A stretch of 64,000 bases of DNA from positions 3,200,501 through 3,264,500 of the forward strand of contig NZ_FNSM01000001.1 of assembly GCF_900105415.1 (NCBI RefSeq), in the 5' to 3' direction. The notes beneath the pieces were generated by a model, which searched no databases, had not been told where the DNA came from, and worked only from the letters and a program-made list of their open reading frames with translations. A program made the position numbers and the translations under genes. The stretch's first letter is position 1. The number at the start of each line of letters is the position of its first letter. The DNA comes from Streptomyces sp. TLI_105. Its GTDB lineage: Bacteria > Actinomycetota > Actinomycetes > Streptomycetales > Streptomycetaceae. Shown here piece after piece: positions 18,211 through 26,235 of this stretch.

Positions 18211-18261
18211 TTCGGTGGAACGGTCCCGGGGCTGAGGTGCGCACGGGACCGGGATCCCGTG
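18211..18261 (-). promoter_or_regulatory. Mutually exclusive hairpins behind the ZTP aptamer
   Basis: CACGGGA (18261-18255) pairs with TCCCGTG (18248-18242), directly after the aptamer. The same TCCCG is also part of GGTCCCG, which can pair with CGGGACC further downstream (about 18228-18222). The two stems cannot coexist. This is the layout of an expression platform that switches between two structures ahead of the glyA Shine-Dalgarno at 18205-18201. The mode (transcription or translation) is not determined. Confidence 0.5.
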
Positions 18262-18262
18262 A

Positions 18263-18345
18263 TGCCCAGGCGGGCGGCACCTCGTGTGGTGGAGCGCGCG
18301 CGGCTCCCCCGGGGTCGCTTCCCCGTACGCCAGTCGCCGTGCGTG
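18263..18345 (-). ncRNA. ZTP (pfl) riboswitch upstream of glyA
   Basis: Reading the minus strand 5' to 3', GGCGACTGGCG (18338-18328) is followed by CCGGGGGAGCC (18311 down to 18301), a variable region, then CCGCCTGGGCA (18273-18263). These are the conserved blocks of the pfl/ZTP motif in correct order: the first helix junction, the GGGGAGC block and the 3' pseudoknot hairpin ending in CCUGGGCA. ZTP switches typically sit upstream of glyA, folD and purH. TACTGT (18356-18351) just upstream could be the -10 box, giving a start near the aptamer edge. Ligand and on-state are from the known class, not shown here. Confidence 0.85.
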
Positions 18346-18455
18346 TTTCCACAGTAGCTGGCGTGCCGCCGTCGAGGTTTCCCTGTCCGGCATCCGAGCG
18401 ACGATAAGAAGGGGGCCACACGTACCCCCCGAGCCGCAGGACGAACGGAGATCCC

Positions 18456-19661
18456 GTGTCGAGGACAGAAGAGGCGATCGCTTCCGCGGACGCGCACAGC
18501 GCGCACAACTACCACCCCCTTCCGGTCGTCGTCGCCTCGGCGGACGGCGCCTGGATGACCGACGTCGAGGGCCGTCGCTACCTCGACATGCTCGCCGGGT
18601 ACTCGGCGCTCAACTTCGGGCACGGCAACCGCCGTCTGATCGACGCGGCGAAGGCGCAGCTGGAGCGGGTGACGCTGACCTCGCGCGCCTTCCACCACGA
18701 CCGGTTCGCCGAGTTCTGCGCGCGGCTCGCGGAGCTGTGCGGCAAGGAGGCGGTGCTGCCGATGAACACGGGGGCGGAGGCGGTCGAGACGGCCGTGAAG
18801 ACCGCCCGGAAGTGGGGGTACGAGGTGAAGGGCGTGCCGGACGGGCACGCGAAGATCGTGGTCGCGGCGAACAACTTCCACGGCCGGACGACGACGATCG
18901 TGAGCTTCTCGACGGACCACGAGGCGCGGGACCACTACGGGCCGTACACGCCGGGGTTCGAGATCGTGCCGTACGGGGACCTGACGGCGATGGAGGCGGC
19001 GGTCACCGAGAACACGGTGGCCGTGCTGCTCGAACCGATCCAGGGCGAGGCGGGGGTCCTGGTCCCGCCGGCCGGTTACCTGGCGGGGGTGCGGGAGCTG
19101 ACGCGCCGGCGGAACGTGCTGTTCATGGCGGACGAGATCCAGTCGGGCCTGGGCCGGACGGGGCGGACGTTCGCGTGCGAGCACGAGGGCGTGGTGCCGG
19201 ACGTGTACATCCTGGGGAAGGCGCTGGGCGGCGGCGTGGTGCCGGTGTCGGCGGTGGTGGCCGACCGTGACGTGCTCGGGGTGTTCCGGCCGGGCGAGCA
19301 CGGGTCGACGTTCGGCGGGAACCCGCTGGCGTGCGCGGTGGCCCTGGAGGTCATCGCGATGCTGCGGACGGGCGAGTTCCAGGAGCGGGCGGCGGAGCTG
19401 GGCGAGCACCTCCACGCGGAACTGGGGCTGCTCGTGGGCGGCGGCGCGGTGGAGACGGTGCGCGGGCGCGGGCTGTGGGCCGGGGTGGACATCGTGCCGT
19501 CCAGGGGCACGGGGCGGGAGATCTCGGAGAAGCTGATGGAACGGGGGGTTCTGGTGAAGGACACGCACGGGTCGACGATCCGGCTCGCGCCGCCGCTGGT
19601 GATCTCCAAGGAGGACCTGGACTGGGGTCTTGAGCAGCTGAGGGGGGTCCTCTCGGCCTGA
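18456..19661 (+). CDS. rocD: Ornithine aminotransferase
   Basis: This 401-residue class III PLP aminotransferase moves the delta-amino group of ornithine to 2-oxoglutarate, giving glutamate semialdehyde. It has the OAT N-terminus AHNYHPLPVVV, YLDMLAGYSALNFGHGN, the NTGAEAVETAVKTARKWGY block, the DEIQSGLGRTG aspartate region and the PLP lysine in ILGKALGGG (about residue 253). GTG at 18456 follows GGAG with 8 nt spacing. It is divergent from glyA. In many Streptomyces a dimethylargininase gene precedes rocD; none is present here. It faces the ATP-grasp gene across a 160-bp repeat-bearing gap. Confidence 0.9.
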   Translation: MSRTEEAIASADAHSAHNYHPLPVVVASADGAWMTDVEGRRYLDMLAGYSALNFGHGNRRLIDAAKAQLERVTLTSRAFHHDRFAEFCARLAELCGKEAVLPMNTGAEAVETAVKTARKWGYEVKGVPDGHAKIVVAANNFHGRTTTIVSFSTDHEARDHYGPYTPGFEIVPYGDLTAMEAAVTENTVAVLLEPIQGEAGVLVPPAGYLAGVRELTRRRNVLFMADEIQSGLGRTGRTFACEHEGVVPDVYILGKALGGGVVPVSAVVADRDVLGVFRPGEHGSTFGGNPLACAVALEVIAMLRTGEFQERAAELGEHLHAELGLLVGGGAVETVRGRGLWAGVDIVPSRGTGREISEKLMERGVLVKDTHGSTIRLAPPLVISKEDLDWGLEQLRGVLSA

Positions 19662-19740
19662 CGGCCGGGGCGGTGCCCCTCCCGCCTCCCGTGTGGGCAA
19701 TCGTCCCGCTGGGGCGAGGGGGCGGGCGCCGCCCTGGCCG

Positions 19741-19797
19741 GCGCGCCCACAACGGGGGGGCGCCGCCCCGGCGGGCGCGTGCTCACAACGCGGGCGG
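19741..19797. repeat. Short GC-rich repeat pair in convergent gap
   Basis: GCGCGCCCACAACGGGGGGG (19741-19760) and GCGCGTGCTCACAACGCGGG (19775-19794) are related copies around a CACAACG core, after a GTGGGCAATCGTCCCGC element near 19693. Such CACAACG units look to me like dispersed intergenic repeats in Streptomyces genomes. The region can fold strongly and may end transcription of rocD and the ATP-grasp gene. Confidence 0.4.
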
Positions 19798-19821
19798 CGG
19801 TCCGCAGCGAGGCGCGGCGGG

Positions 19822-21006
19822 TTACAGGATCACGTGCGGGAGGAAGCGGGCGTATTCGTCGGTGATGAGGCCCGTCGACTCCCGGATCCCCAGCCCCGCC
19901 GCCTCGTCCTCCACCACCCACGCCCCCAGCACCACCCGGTTGCCGTCGAAGTCGGGCAGGGGGGCCAGTTCCTGGTAGCAGCAGGCCTCCCCGTCCCGTA
20001 CGAAGGGTTCCGTGCCGGCCTGGTGCAGGGTGACGCCCGCGCCCTCGCGGCCGAGCAGCGGCTTGGCGACCCAGCCGGTGGTGGAGGCGAGTTCGCGCGG
20101 CCCGTCGAGGTAGGCGGGCAGCAGGTTGGGGTGGCCGGGGTTCAGCTCCCACAGGATCGCGAGGAGCGCCTTGTTGGAGAGCAGCATCTTCCAGGCGGGT
20201 TCGATCCAGCAGGTCGTGCCGGTGCCGCCGCCGTTGTCGAGGGTGTCGAGGACGTGCGGGCCGAAGCGGTCGGTGGTCAGCCATTCCCACGGGTAGAGCT
20301 TGAAGCAGCTGCGGATGAAGCGGAGCCGGTCGTCCACGAAGCGGCGCGAGAGCCGGTCCCAGCCGATCCGTTCGACGGAGAGCGCCTCGGTGTCGAGTCC
20401 GGCCTGCTGGGCGGTCTCGCGCAGGTACGCGACCGTCATCAGGTCCTCGCCGAGTTCGTCGCCGTCCGAGTGGGCGAAGTGGACGGGACCGGGCGGGAGG
20501 AGGTGGGCCTGGCGCTTCCAGGCGTCGACGAGCCGCTCGTGGAGGGAGTTCCACTGGTCGGCGCCGGGGAATCGTTCCTCCATCCAGAACCACTGGGGGC
20601 TCGCCGCCTCCACCAGGGAGGTGGGGGTGTCGGCGTTGTACTCCAGCATCTTGGCCGGGCCCGTGCCGTCGTAGCGGAGGTCGAAGCGGCCGTACAGGGA
20701 GGGGAGTTCGGCCCGCCGCCGCCAGGACTCGGCTACCAGGCCGGCCAGCTTGGGGTCGGTGATCCCGAGTTCGGCGAAGCGGTCGTGTTCGACGATGTGC
20801 GCGGCCGCCGTCAGGCACAGCGCGTGCAGTTCCTCGACGACCTCTTCCAGGGCCTCGACCTCGGGCAGCGAGAAGGAGTAGTACGCGCTCTCGTCCCAGT
20901 ACGGGCGCAGCGAGCCGTCCGGGTAGCGGGTCAGGGGGTAGACGAGCCCCTGCTCCTCGACCGTCCGCTGCCAGTCGGGCCGGGGCTCGGTGGTGTGGCG
21001 TTCCAT
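19822..21006 (-). CDS. Glutathionylspermidine synthase-like ATP-grasp protein (YgiC/YjfC type)
   Basis: This 394-residue protein has the GspS C-terminal-type ATP-grasp fold without the amidase domain. Diagnostic blocks are FDLRYDGTGPAKMLEYNADTPTSL (near residue 115), SLHERLVDAWKR, CFKLYPWEWL, CWIEPAWKMLLSNKALLAILW, and the ATP-binding WVAKPLLGREGAGV near 325. It should ligate an amine to a carboxyl group using ATP; actinomycetes lack glutathionylspermidine, so the true substrate is unknown. It lies 15 nt after a small Cys-rich lipoprotein gene, an arrangement like E. coli ygiB-ygiC. ATG at 21006 is well placed. Confidence 0.87.
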   Translation of the reverse strand: MERHTTEPRPDWQRTVEEQGLVYPLTRYPDGSLRPYWDESAYYSFSLPEVEALEEVVEELHALCLTAAAHIVEHDRFAELGITDPKLAGLVAESWRRRAELPSLYGRFDLRYDGTGPAKMLEYNADTPTSLVEAASPQWFWMEERFPGADQWNSLHERLVDAWKRQAHLLPPGPVHFAHSDGDELGEDLMTVAYLRETAQQAGLDTEALSVERIGWDRLSRRFVDDRLRFIRSCFKLYPWEWLTTDRFGPHVLDTLDNGGGTGTTCWIEPAWKMLLSNKALLAILWELNPGHPNLLPAYLDGPRELASTTGWVAKPLLGREGAGVTLHQAGTEPFVRDGEACCYQELAPLPDFDGNRVVLGAWVVEDEAAGLGIRESTGLITDEYARFLPHVIL

Positions 21007-21021
21007 GGTGTCGTGCCCGTC

Positions 21022-21318
21022 TCAGCCGCCGCCGGTGCCGGAGCAGCCGAAGCCGCCGCTGTCGACGGCGGTCTTGTCGAAGCTGCCGCCGCTGACGCGC
21101 TGGTCGCGGACGGATCCGCCGTAGTAGTACGCGCCCCGGGTGGTGCTGTCGTTGTCGTCGTCGCTTCCGCCGCCGCTCTCGCAGCGGTAGCTGGGCAGTT
21201 CCTCCCGGGTCAGCGGGTCCACGCACCGCCGGTCCGGCTCCGAACCGCACGCGGTGATCGTCGCCGCGAGCACACCCATCCCGCCGAGCACCACCGTGCT
21301 GGACCTCAGCCTGCGCAT
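21022..21318 (-). CDS. Small lipoprotein paired with the ATP-grasp gene
   Basis: This 98-residue protein has a signal peptide with lipobox TITAC (Cys about 24), so it is probably lipidated and outside the membrane. The mature part is Ser/Gly/Asp-rich, has Cys in RRCVD and YRCES, and ends in VDSGGFGCSGTGGG. The GGFG tail recalls the YgiB-type (DUF1190) partners of YgiC proteins, although overall similarity cannot be judged by eye. The ATG at 21318 is preceded by a GGGGAGG-type ribosome site. Same strand and 15 nt before the ATP-grasp gene, so co-expression is nearly certain. The exposed tail may be the substrate that the ligase modifies, which is a guess. Confidence 0.75.
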   Translation of the reverse strand: MRRLRSSTVVLGGMGVLAATITACGSEPDRRCVDPLTREELPSYRCESGGGSDDDNDSTTRGAYYYGGSVRDQRVSGGSFDKTAVDSGGFGCSGTGGG

Positions 21319-21407
21319 GTCCGTCGCCTCCCCTTCACCGCGTCACGTCCGCCGCGACCGCACAGTGTAGGCCGGTGATTTCCGGCCTCACCCCCTAGAG
21401 TCGTTTC

Positions 21408-22256
21408 GTGCTACTCGGGATGATTTGCGCACTGGCCTCGTCCGTCTGCTTCGGCGCGGCATCGGTCCTCCAGGCGATGGGGGCCCGCGCCGCCGAGCCC
21501 GGGACGGGCGGCGGCGTCGATGTCGCGCTGATGTGGCGGGCCCTGCGGCAGTGGCGCTATCTCGCCGGTCTCGGGATGGACGGTCTGGGCTTCGTCCTGC
21601 AGATCGTGGCCCTGCGGACGCTGCCCATCTACGTGGTGGGCGCGGCCCTCGCCGCCAGTCTGGCGGTCACGGCGGTCATCGCCTCCCGGGTGCTGAAGGT
21701 GCGGCTGAGCCGGGTGGAGTGGGCGGCCGTGGCCGTGGTCTGCGCGGGGCTCGCGATGCTGGCGCTGGCCTCCGGCAAGGAGGGCCACCGGGACGGCTCG
21801 GAGGCGCTGCGCTGGGCGCTGCTCGGGATCTCCTTCGGCGTCCTGCTGCTGGGCGTCGGGGCGGGCCGGCTGCCGGAGCGGCCCCGGGCGCTGGTCCTCG
21901 GCCTCGGGGCCGGGTTCGGCTTCGGGGTGGTGGAGGTGGCGGTCCGGCTGATCGACGGCATCGACTTCGCCGATCCCGTCTGGTACGCGCTCCTCGTCGG
22001 CGGCGGGGCCGCGTTCGTCCTGCTGACCTCGGCGCTCCAGCGCGGCTCGGTGACCACGGCGACGGCGGGCGCGGTGCTCGGCGAGACGATCGGGCCCGCG
22101 ATCGTCGGGGTGGCCTGGCTCGGGGACCGCACCCGGGAGGGGCTCGGCTGGCTGGCGATCGTCGGTTTCGCCGTGGCGGTGGCGGGCTCCCTGACGCTGG
22201 CCCGCTTCGGCGAGGCCCCGGCCCCGGCCTCGGCCCCGGAGTCCGCCACGCTGTAG
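21408..22256 (+). CDS. EamA/DMT-family transporter-like membrane protein
   Basis: This 282-residue protein has nine to ten hydrophobic helices in two EamA-like halves: MLLGMICALASSVCFGAASVLQAMGARAA at the start and a second repeat around WYALLVGGGAAFVLLTSALQRG. ALRTLPIYVVGAALAASLAVTAVIAS matches the conserved substrate-path helix of this superfamily. It is probably a small-molecule exporter or permease; the substrate is unknown. TAGAGT (21396-21401) lies 6 nt before the GTG, so it is probably leaderless. It is divergent from the lipoprotein gene and ends 6 bp before the convergent MocR gene. Confidence 0.83.
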   Translation: MLLGMICALASSVCFGAASVLQAMGARAAEPGTGGGVDVALMWRALRQWRYLAGLGMDGLGFVLQIVALRTLPIYVVGAALAASLAVTAVIASRVLKVRLSRVEWAAVAVVCAGLAMLALASGKEGHRDGSEALRWALLGISFGVLLLGVGAGRLPERPRALVLGLGAGFGFGVVEVAVRLIDGIDFADPVWYALLVGGGAAFVLLTSALQRGSVTTATAGAVLGETIGPAIVGVAWLGDRTREGLGWLAIVGFAVAVAGSLTLARFGEAPAPASAPESATL

Positions 22257-22262
22257 CGACCC

Positions 22263-23717
22263 TTACGGCAGCACCCCGCACAGGGCCCGGAGTGCGCCCT
22301 GCCAGCCGCTGTCGGGGGGTGTGGCGTAGCCGACGACGAGGCCGTCGAGGGTGGGCGGCACCGTGGGGCGGCGGAACCGGTTGACGCCCTGGACGGCGAG
22401 GCCGCGCCAGGCGGCGGCCCGCAGGGTCGCCTGCTCGGTGCCGGCCGGGAGGGCCAGGACGGCGTGGAGGCCGGCCGCGATCCCGCTGACCCGGGTCTCC
22501 GGTGAGTGGGTCGCGACGGCCGCCACCAGCTGGTCGCGGCGGCGCCGGTAGCGCAGCCGCATCGCCCGTACGTGCCGGTCGTACGCCCCCGAGCGCAGGA
22601 ACTCGGCGAAGGCCAGCTGGTCCGGCGCGCTCGACGTCCAGTCCACGGCTCCCTTCGCCGCCGCCACCTCCTGCGCCAGCTCCTGCGGCAGGACCATCCA
22701 GGCGAGGCGGAGGCCGGGCGCCAGGGACTTGCTGGCGGTGCCGAAGTAGACGACGCGGTCGGGGTCGAGGCCCTGGAGGGCGCCGACCGGCTGCCGGTCG
22801 TAGCGGAACTCCCCGTCGTAGTCGTCCTCCAGGACGAAGCCGCCGGAGGCGCGCGCCCAGTCGACAGCGGCCGCCCGCCGGTCGGGGGGCAGGGCGCCGC
22901 CCAGCGGGTACTGGTGGGCGGCCGTCATGAGGACGGCCCCGCAGCCGTCGAGCCCGGCCAGCTCCTCGGTCCTCGTGCCGCGCTCGTCGAAGCCCAGTGC
23001 GGGGGTGCCGAGTCCGGCCCGGCGCAGGAGGTCGTCGTGGAGCCAGAGGCCGTACGACTCGACGGCCACGTCCCGTACGCCCCGGGCCCGCAGCACCTCG
23101 CCGATCAGCGTCAGGCCGTGCACGAAGCCGGAGCAGATCACGATCCGCTCGGGTCGGGCGTGCACGCCCCGGGCGCGGGCGAGGTACTCGGCGAGCGCGG
23201 TGCGCAGTTCGGGCCGGCCGCGCGGATCGCCGTACCCGAAGGCCTCGTTGGGGGCGTCGATGAGGGCCCGGCGGTACGCCTTGAGCCATTCGGCGCGCGG
23301 GAAGGAGGCGAGATCGGGGGTGCCGGACTGGAGGTTGTGCACGAGTGCGGCGGTCCGGCCGCGACCGGTGCCGGACGACGGTGGCGAAGGGGGTCTCCCC
23401 TGCTCCGGCGAAGCCGAGAGCTTGGGGAGGGACGGCGCCGGGGGGCGGGGCGCGGCGCGGCGGGCGACGCGGGTCCCGGAGCCCTGCCGGGCGGTGAGCC
23501 AGCCCTCGGCGACGAGTTCGGCGTAGGCGTCGGCGACGGTGTTGCGGGCCATGCCGAGGTCGGCGGCGAGCGAGCGGGAGGACGGCAGCCGGGTGCCGGC
23601 CTCCAGGCGACCGCTGCGGACCGCCTCCCGCAGGGCGTCCATCAGGCCCGCGCGGAGCCGGGTGCCACGGAGTTCCAGGTGGAGGTCGGAGCCGAAAGTG
23701 GCCCAGTCGTTCGCCAT
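22263..23717 (-). CDS. MocR/GntR-type PLP-dependent transcriptional regulator
   Basis: This 484-residue fusion has a GntR winged helix at residues 15-85 (LPSSRSLAADLGMARNTVADAYAELVAEGWL) and a class I aminotransferase-like domain at about 125-480 that binds PLP. The PLP-lysine region is YFGTASKSLAPGLRLAWM (Lys near 330), with the PLP aspartate in VLEDDYDGEFRY. Regulators of this kind sense amino acids or vitamin B6 (PdxR, GabR, TauR are named members). The linker contains a short palindromic DNA repeat translated as LPKLSASPEQGRPPSPP. It is divergent from the AhpD-like gene with only 47 bp between, so it probably controls that operon and itself. Confidence 0.88.
   Translation of the reverse strand: MANDWATFGSDLHLELRGTRLRAGLMDALREAVRSGRLEAGTRLPSSRSLAADLGMARNTVADAYAELVAEGWLTARQGSGTRVARRAAPRPPAPSLPKLSASPEQGRPPSPPSSGTGRGRTAALVHNLQSGTPDLASFPRAEWLKAYRRALIDAPNEAFGYGDPRGRPELRTALAEYLARARGVHARPERIVICSGFVHGLTLIGEVLRARGVRDVAVESYGLWLHDDLLRRAGLGTPALGFDERGTRTEELAGLDGCGAVLMTAAHQYPLGGALPPDRRAAAVDWARASGGFVLEDDYDGEFRYDRQPVGALQGLDPDRVVYFGTASKSLAPGLRLAWMVLPQELAQEVAAAKGAVDWTSSAPDQLAFAEFLRSGAYDRHVRAMRLRYRRRRDQLVAAVATHSPETRVSGIAAGLHAVLALPAGTEQATLRAAAWRGLAVQGVNRFRRPTVPPTLDGLVVGYATPPDSGWQGALRALCGVLP
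23389..23431. repeat. Palindromic repeat element inside the MocR linker
   Basis: CTCCCC (23395-23400) pairs with GGGGAG (23424-23429), and between them CTCCGGC-GAA-GCCGAG forms a nested stem. The element encodes the linker LPKLSASPEQGRPPS. I remember closely similar CTCCCC-hairpin-GGGGAG units, with CTTCGCC-type loops, scattered inside and between Streptomyces genes. It is in frame and sits exactly at a domain boundary, as expected for a tolerated insertion. Confidence 0.6.
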
Positions 23718-23764
23718 GGAAATGGACCATACAGCTGAGCCAACGGCTTCGTACGGTGGTCGGC

Positions 23765-24271
23765 ATGACGACGACGGAATCGACCGAGCAGACCGCGTAC
23801 GCCCACGAGCACGCGCCCCGCCTCCCCCTCGCCGAGCACCTCCCCGAGTTCTACCGGGCGATGATCCGGCTGGAGACGGCGGCCGCGAAGGACATCGACC
23901 CGACCCTGTACCACCTGATCAAGCTCCGCGCCTCGCAGGTCAACCGCTGCGCGTTCTGCATCGACATGCACAGCAAGGACGCGCTGGCCGAGGGCGAGAG
24001 CATCGAGCGGATCGTTCAGCTCTCCGCCTGGGAGGAGTCCCGGCACTTCTACACCGAGCGCGAACTCGCCGCGTTCGCCCTGACCGAGGCCGTCACCGTC
24101 CTCACCGACGGCTTCGTGCCCGACGAGGTGTACGCACGGGCCGCCGCGCACTTCGACGAGACCGAACTCGCCCGGGTCATCGCCGCGATCGTCACGATCA
24201 ACGCCTGGAACCGGATCGGCGTCACGACGCGCATGACGCCGGGCCACTACACCCCGAAGTCCGCGTCGTGA
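23765..24271 (+). CDS. AhpD-like carboxymuconolactone decarboxylase family protein
   Basis: This 168-residue helical protein has the CMD/AhpD signature with the redox CxxC and distal histidine: LIKLRASQVNRCAFCIDMHSKDAL (Cys about 59 and 62, His 66). Members act as alkylhydroperoxidases or related thiol-dependent peroxidases. TACGGT (23752-23757) lies 7 nt before the ATG at 23765, so a leaderless mRNA is likely; this supports the ATG over the upstream in-frame GTG at 23756. It is divergent from the MocR regulator and overlaps the following lyase-like gene in a GTGA junction. Both are probably under MocR control. Confidence 0.87.
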   Translation: MTTTESTEQTAYAHEHAPRLPLAEHLPEFYRAMIRLETAAAKDIDPTLYHLIKLRASQVNRCAFCIDMHSKDALAEGESIERIVQLSAWEESRHFYTERELAAFALTEAVTVLTDGFVPDEVYARAAAHFDETELARVIAAIVTINAWNRIGVTTRMTPGHYTPKSAS

Positions 24272-25062
24272 GCACCCCGGTGAACGCCTCGGAGGCCGCT
24301 TCGGAGGCCGCTTCGGAGGCCGCTTCGAAGAGCGCCGAGGTCCTCCGCGCCCTGCACCACGACCGCGCGGCCGGCGTCCCGCTCGTGCTGCCCGGCCCGT
24401 GGGACGCGGCGAGCGCCCGCGCCTTCGAGGCCGCCGGCTTCCCCGCCCTCGCCACCCCGAGCGCCGCCATCGCCGCGTCCCTCGGCCACGAGGACGGGGC
24501 GACGCCCGCCGACGAGATGTTCGCCGCCGTGGCGCGCATCGTCCGGGCCGTGTCCGTCCCCGTCACGGCGGACCTGGAGGGCGGCTACGGACTGTCCGCC
24601 GCCGAACTCGTCGAGCGGGTACGGGAGACCGGCGCGGTCGGCGTGAACCTGGAGGACAGCGACGCCACGGGCGGTCTCAAGGACCCCGAGGCACACGCGG
24701 AGTGGCTGGCGGAGGTACGGGCGGCGGCCGGACCCGGGCTCTTCGTGAACGCGCGCATCGACACGTACCTCCGCGAGGACGTCGTCGACCCCGCCGGGGA
24801 GGCGCTCGTCCGCGCCCGCCTCTACGCGGCGGCGGGCGCGGACTGCGTGTACCCGATCAAGGCCCCGACCGCCGACCTGCCGGGCCTGCGGGCGGCCCTC
24901 GGCGACCTGCCGGTCAACGCCCTGTCCCTCCCGGACGGCCCGTCCTTCGCCGAACTCGGCCGCCTGGGCGCGACCCGCGTCACCTTCGGGCCCGGCCTGC
25001 TCTTCCGGTCCCTGCACGCGCTCGCGGACCTGGCGGCCGAGGTGCGGGCCCAGGCTCAGTAG
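24268..25062 (+). CDS. Isocitrate lyase/PEP mutase superfamily protein
   Basis: This 264-residue TIM-barrel protein matches the PEP mutase/oxaloacetate decarboxylase-like group: LVLPGPWDAASARAFEAAGFPALATPSAAIAASLG, VPVTADLEGGYG (Mg-binding acidic motif), GAVGVNLEDS, and NARIDTYLR. It probably cleaves or decarboxylates a 2-hydroxy or 2-keto acid; no close specificity can be read. The GTG at 24268 overlaps the stop of the AhpD-like gene (translational coupling). Three exact 12-bp repeats (24289-24324) code for repeated SEAA near the N-terminus, outside the barrel. It overlaps the convergent membrane protein gene by 7 bp. Confidence 0.85.
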   Translation: MSTPVNASEAASEAASEAASKSAEVLRALHHDRAAGVPLVLPGPWDAASARAFEAAGFPALATPSAAIAASLGHEDGATPADEMFAAVARIVRAVSVPVTADLEGGYGLSAAELVERVRETGAVGVNLEDSDATGGLKDPEAHAEWLAEVRAAAGPGLFVNARIDTYLREDVVDPAGEALVRARLYAAAGADCVYPIKAPTADLPGLRAALGDLPVNALSLPDGPSFAELGRLGATRVTFGPGLLFRSLHALADLAAEVRAQAQ

Positions 25063-26234
25063 GCACCGGGCCGGAAGAACTCCAGGGCCACGCGGAGCCG
25101 TTCGCGCTGCTTCGGCCAGTCGGCGTCCGGACCGGCGGCCAGGATCGCGTACTGGTTGCCGTCCTGGGCGGTGAAGGCGCGGTCGACGACCTTGCGGCGG
25201 CCGCCCTCACGGTCGTACGCGTACACGAGCTCGGCGGAGTCGGCGGGCGCGTCGGGCTCGCCCGTGACCCGTCCGAGGCTGACCTCGGTGTAGCCGGGCT
25301 TGTTGGTCCGGCCGTCCTCGGAGGCGCCGCGCAGCGCCTCGTACGGCGTCATGCCCGCCTCCTGGATGACGAAGACCTGGATCAGGCTCCGCCCGTCCGG
25401 CGCGTTGTAGAACACGCCCTGCTCGGACTCGGTGCGGTTCCAGCCCTCGGGGACGGCGATCGTGAAGCCCTTGAGGTCCTCCTGGGCGCGGTAACCGGGC
25501 GGGGGCACGTCGTCCAGGGGCGTGGACGTGCCGGACGGGGACTCCGAGGGGGTCTCCGACGGGGCCTCGGAGGTCGGCCGGCCCGTCTCCGCCGTGGCCG
25601 AGACGGAGGCCGGGGGGCCCGCCGCCGGGCCCGTCCCGTTCTCGCTGCGGCCCCAGACCAGCCAGGCGCCCACGGAACCCGCCGCGAGGACGGCCACCGC
25701 CACCCCGGCCGCCAGGACGACCCGCGAACGGGCCCGGGGCGCCGGGACGGGCGGCGCGGGGTACTGCCAACCACCGGCGTCGGGGGCGTATCCCGGGGGC
25801 CCCGGCAGGTGACCCGGGCCGTGGTCCGGCGCGTACTCCGGAGGAGGAGGCGGCGGAGCGACGGGCCCGGCGGCCCCGGTGGTCCCAGCGACCCCGGCGC
25901 CACCGGCGACCCCGGCGGCCTGCGGAGCCGGAGGCCCGACGGGGACCACGGGCCCGGCTGCCCCAGCGCCCCCCGGGGCCACGGGCCCGGCGGACCCCAC
26001 ACCCCCCGGAACCACGGGCCCACCGGCCCCAGCCCCCTCCGAGACCACAGGTCCACCGGCCCCAGCCCCCTCCGGGACCACAGGACCGGTCGGGCCTCCC
26101 TCCGGGACCACCGGACCGGTCGGGCCTCCCTCCCACGTGGGGGCGGGTGTGCTCTCCGTCGTCCCGCTCTCCCAGCTCTGCGTCTCGTCGTTCCAGCGGG
26201 CCCCGCCCGCCGGAACGCCCCCGTGACCGCTCAT
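25056..26234 (-). CDS. Single-pass membrane protein with collagen-like N-terminus
   Basis: This 392-residue protein starts with about 130 residues of Gly/Pro/Val repeats (GPVVPEGG, GPVVPGG), then a Pro-rich stretch, one membrane helix near residues 170-192 (VVLAAGVAVAVLAAGSVGAWLVW), a Ser/Thr/Pro/Glu spacer, and an exposed C-terminal domain of about 150 residues (GFTIAVPEGWNRTESEQGVFYN to ALEFFRPGAY). The outer domain resembles the lipoprotein/PsbP-like fold often seen attached to actinomycete kinase-type membrane proteins. It is the last gene of a three-gene operon and starts 1 nt after the preceding stop. The role is unknown. Confidence 0.78.
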   Translation of the reverse strand: MSGHGGVPAGGARWNDETQSWESGTTESTPAPTWEGGPTGPVVPEGGPTGPVVPEGAGAGGPVVSEGAGAGGPVVPGGVGSAGPVAPGGAGAAGPVVPVGPPAPQAAGVAGGAGVAGTTGAAGPVAPPPPPPEYAPDHGPGHLPGPPGYAPDAGGWQYPAPPVPAPRARSRVVLAAGVAVAVLAAGSVGAWLVWGRSENGTGPAAGPPASVSATAETGRPTSEAPSETPSESPSGTSTPLDDVPPPGYRAQEDLKGFTIAVPEGWNRTESEQGVFYNAPDGRSLIQVFVIQEAGMTPYEALRGASEDGRTNKPGYTEVSLGRVTGEPDAPADSAELVYAYDREGGRRKVVDRAFTAQDGNQYAILAAGPDADWPKQRERLRVALEFFRPGAY

Positions 26235-26235
26235 C

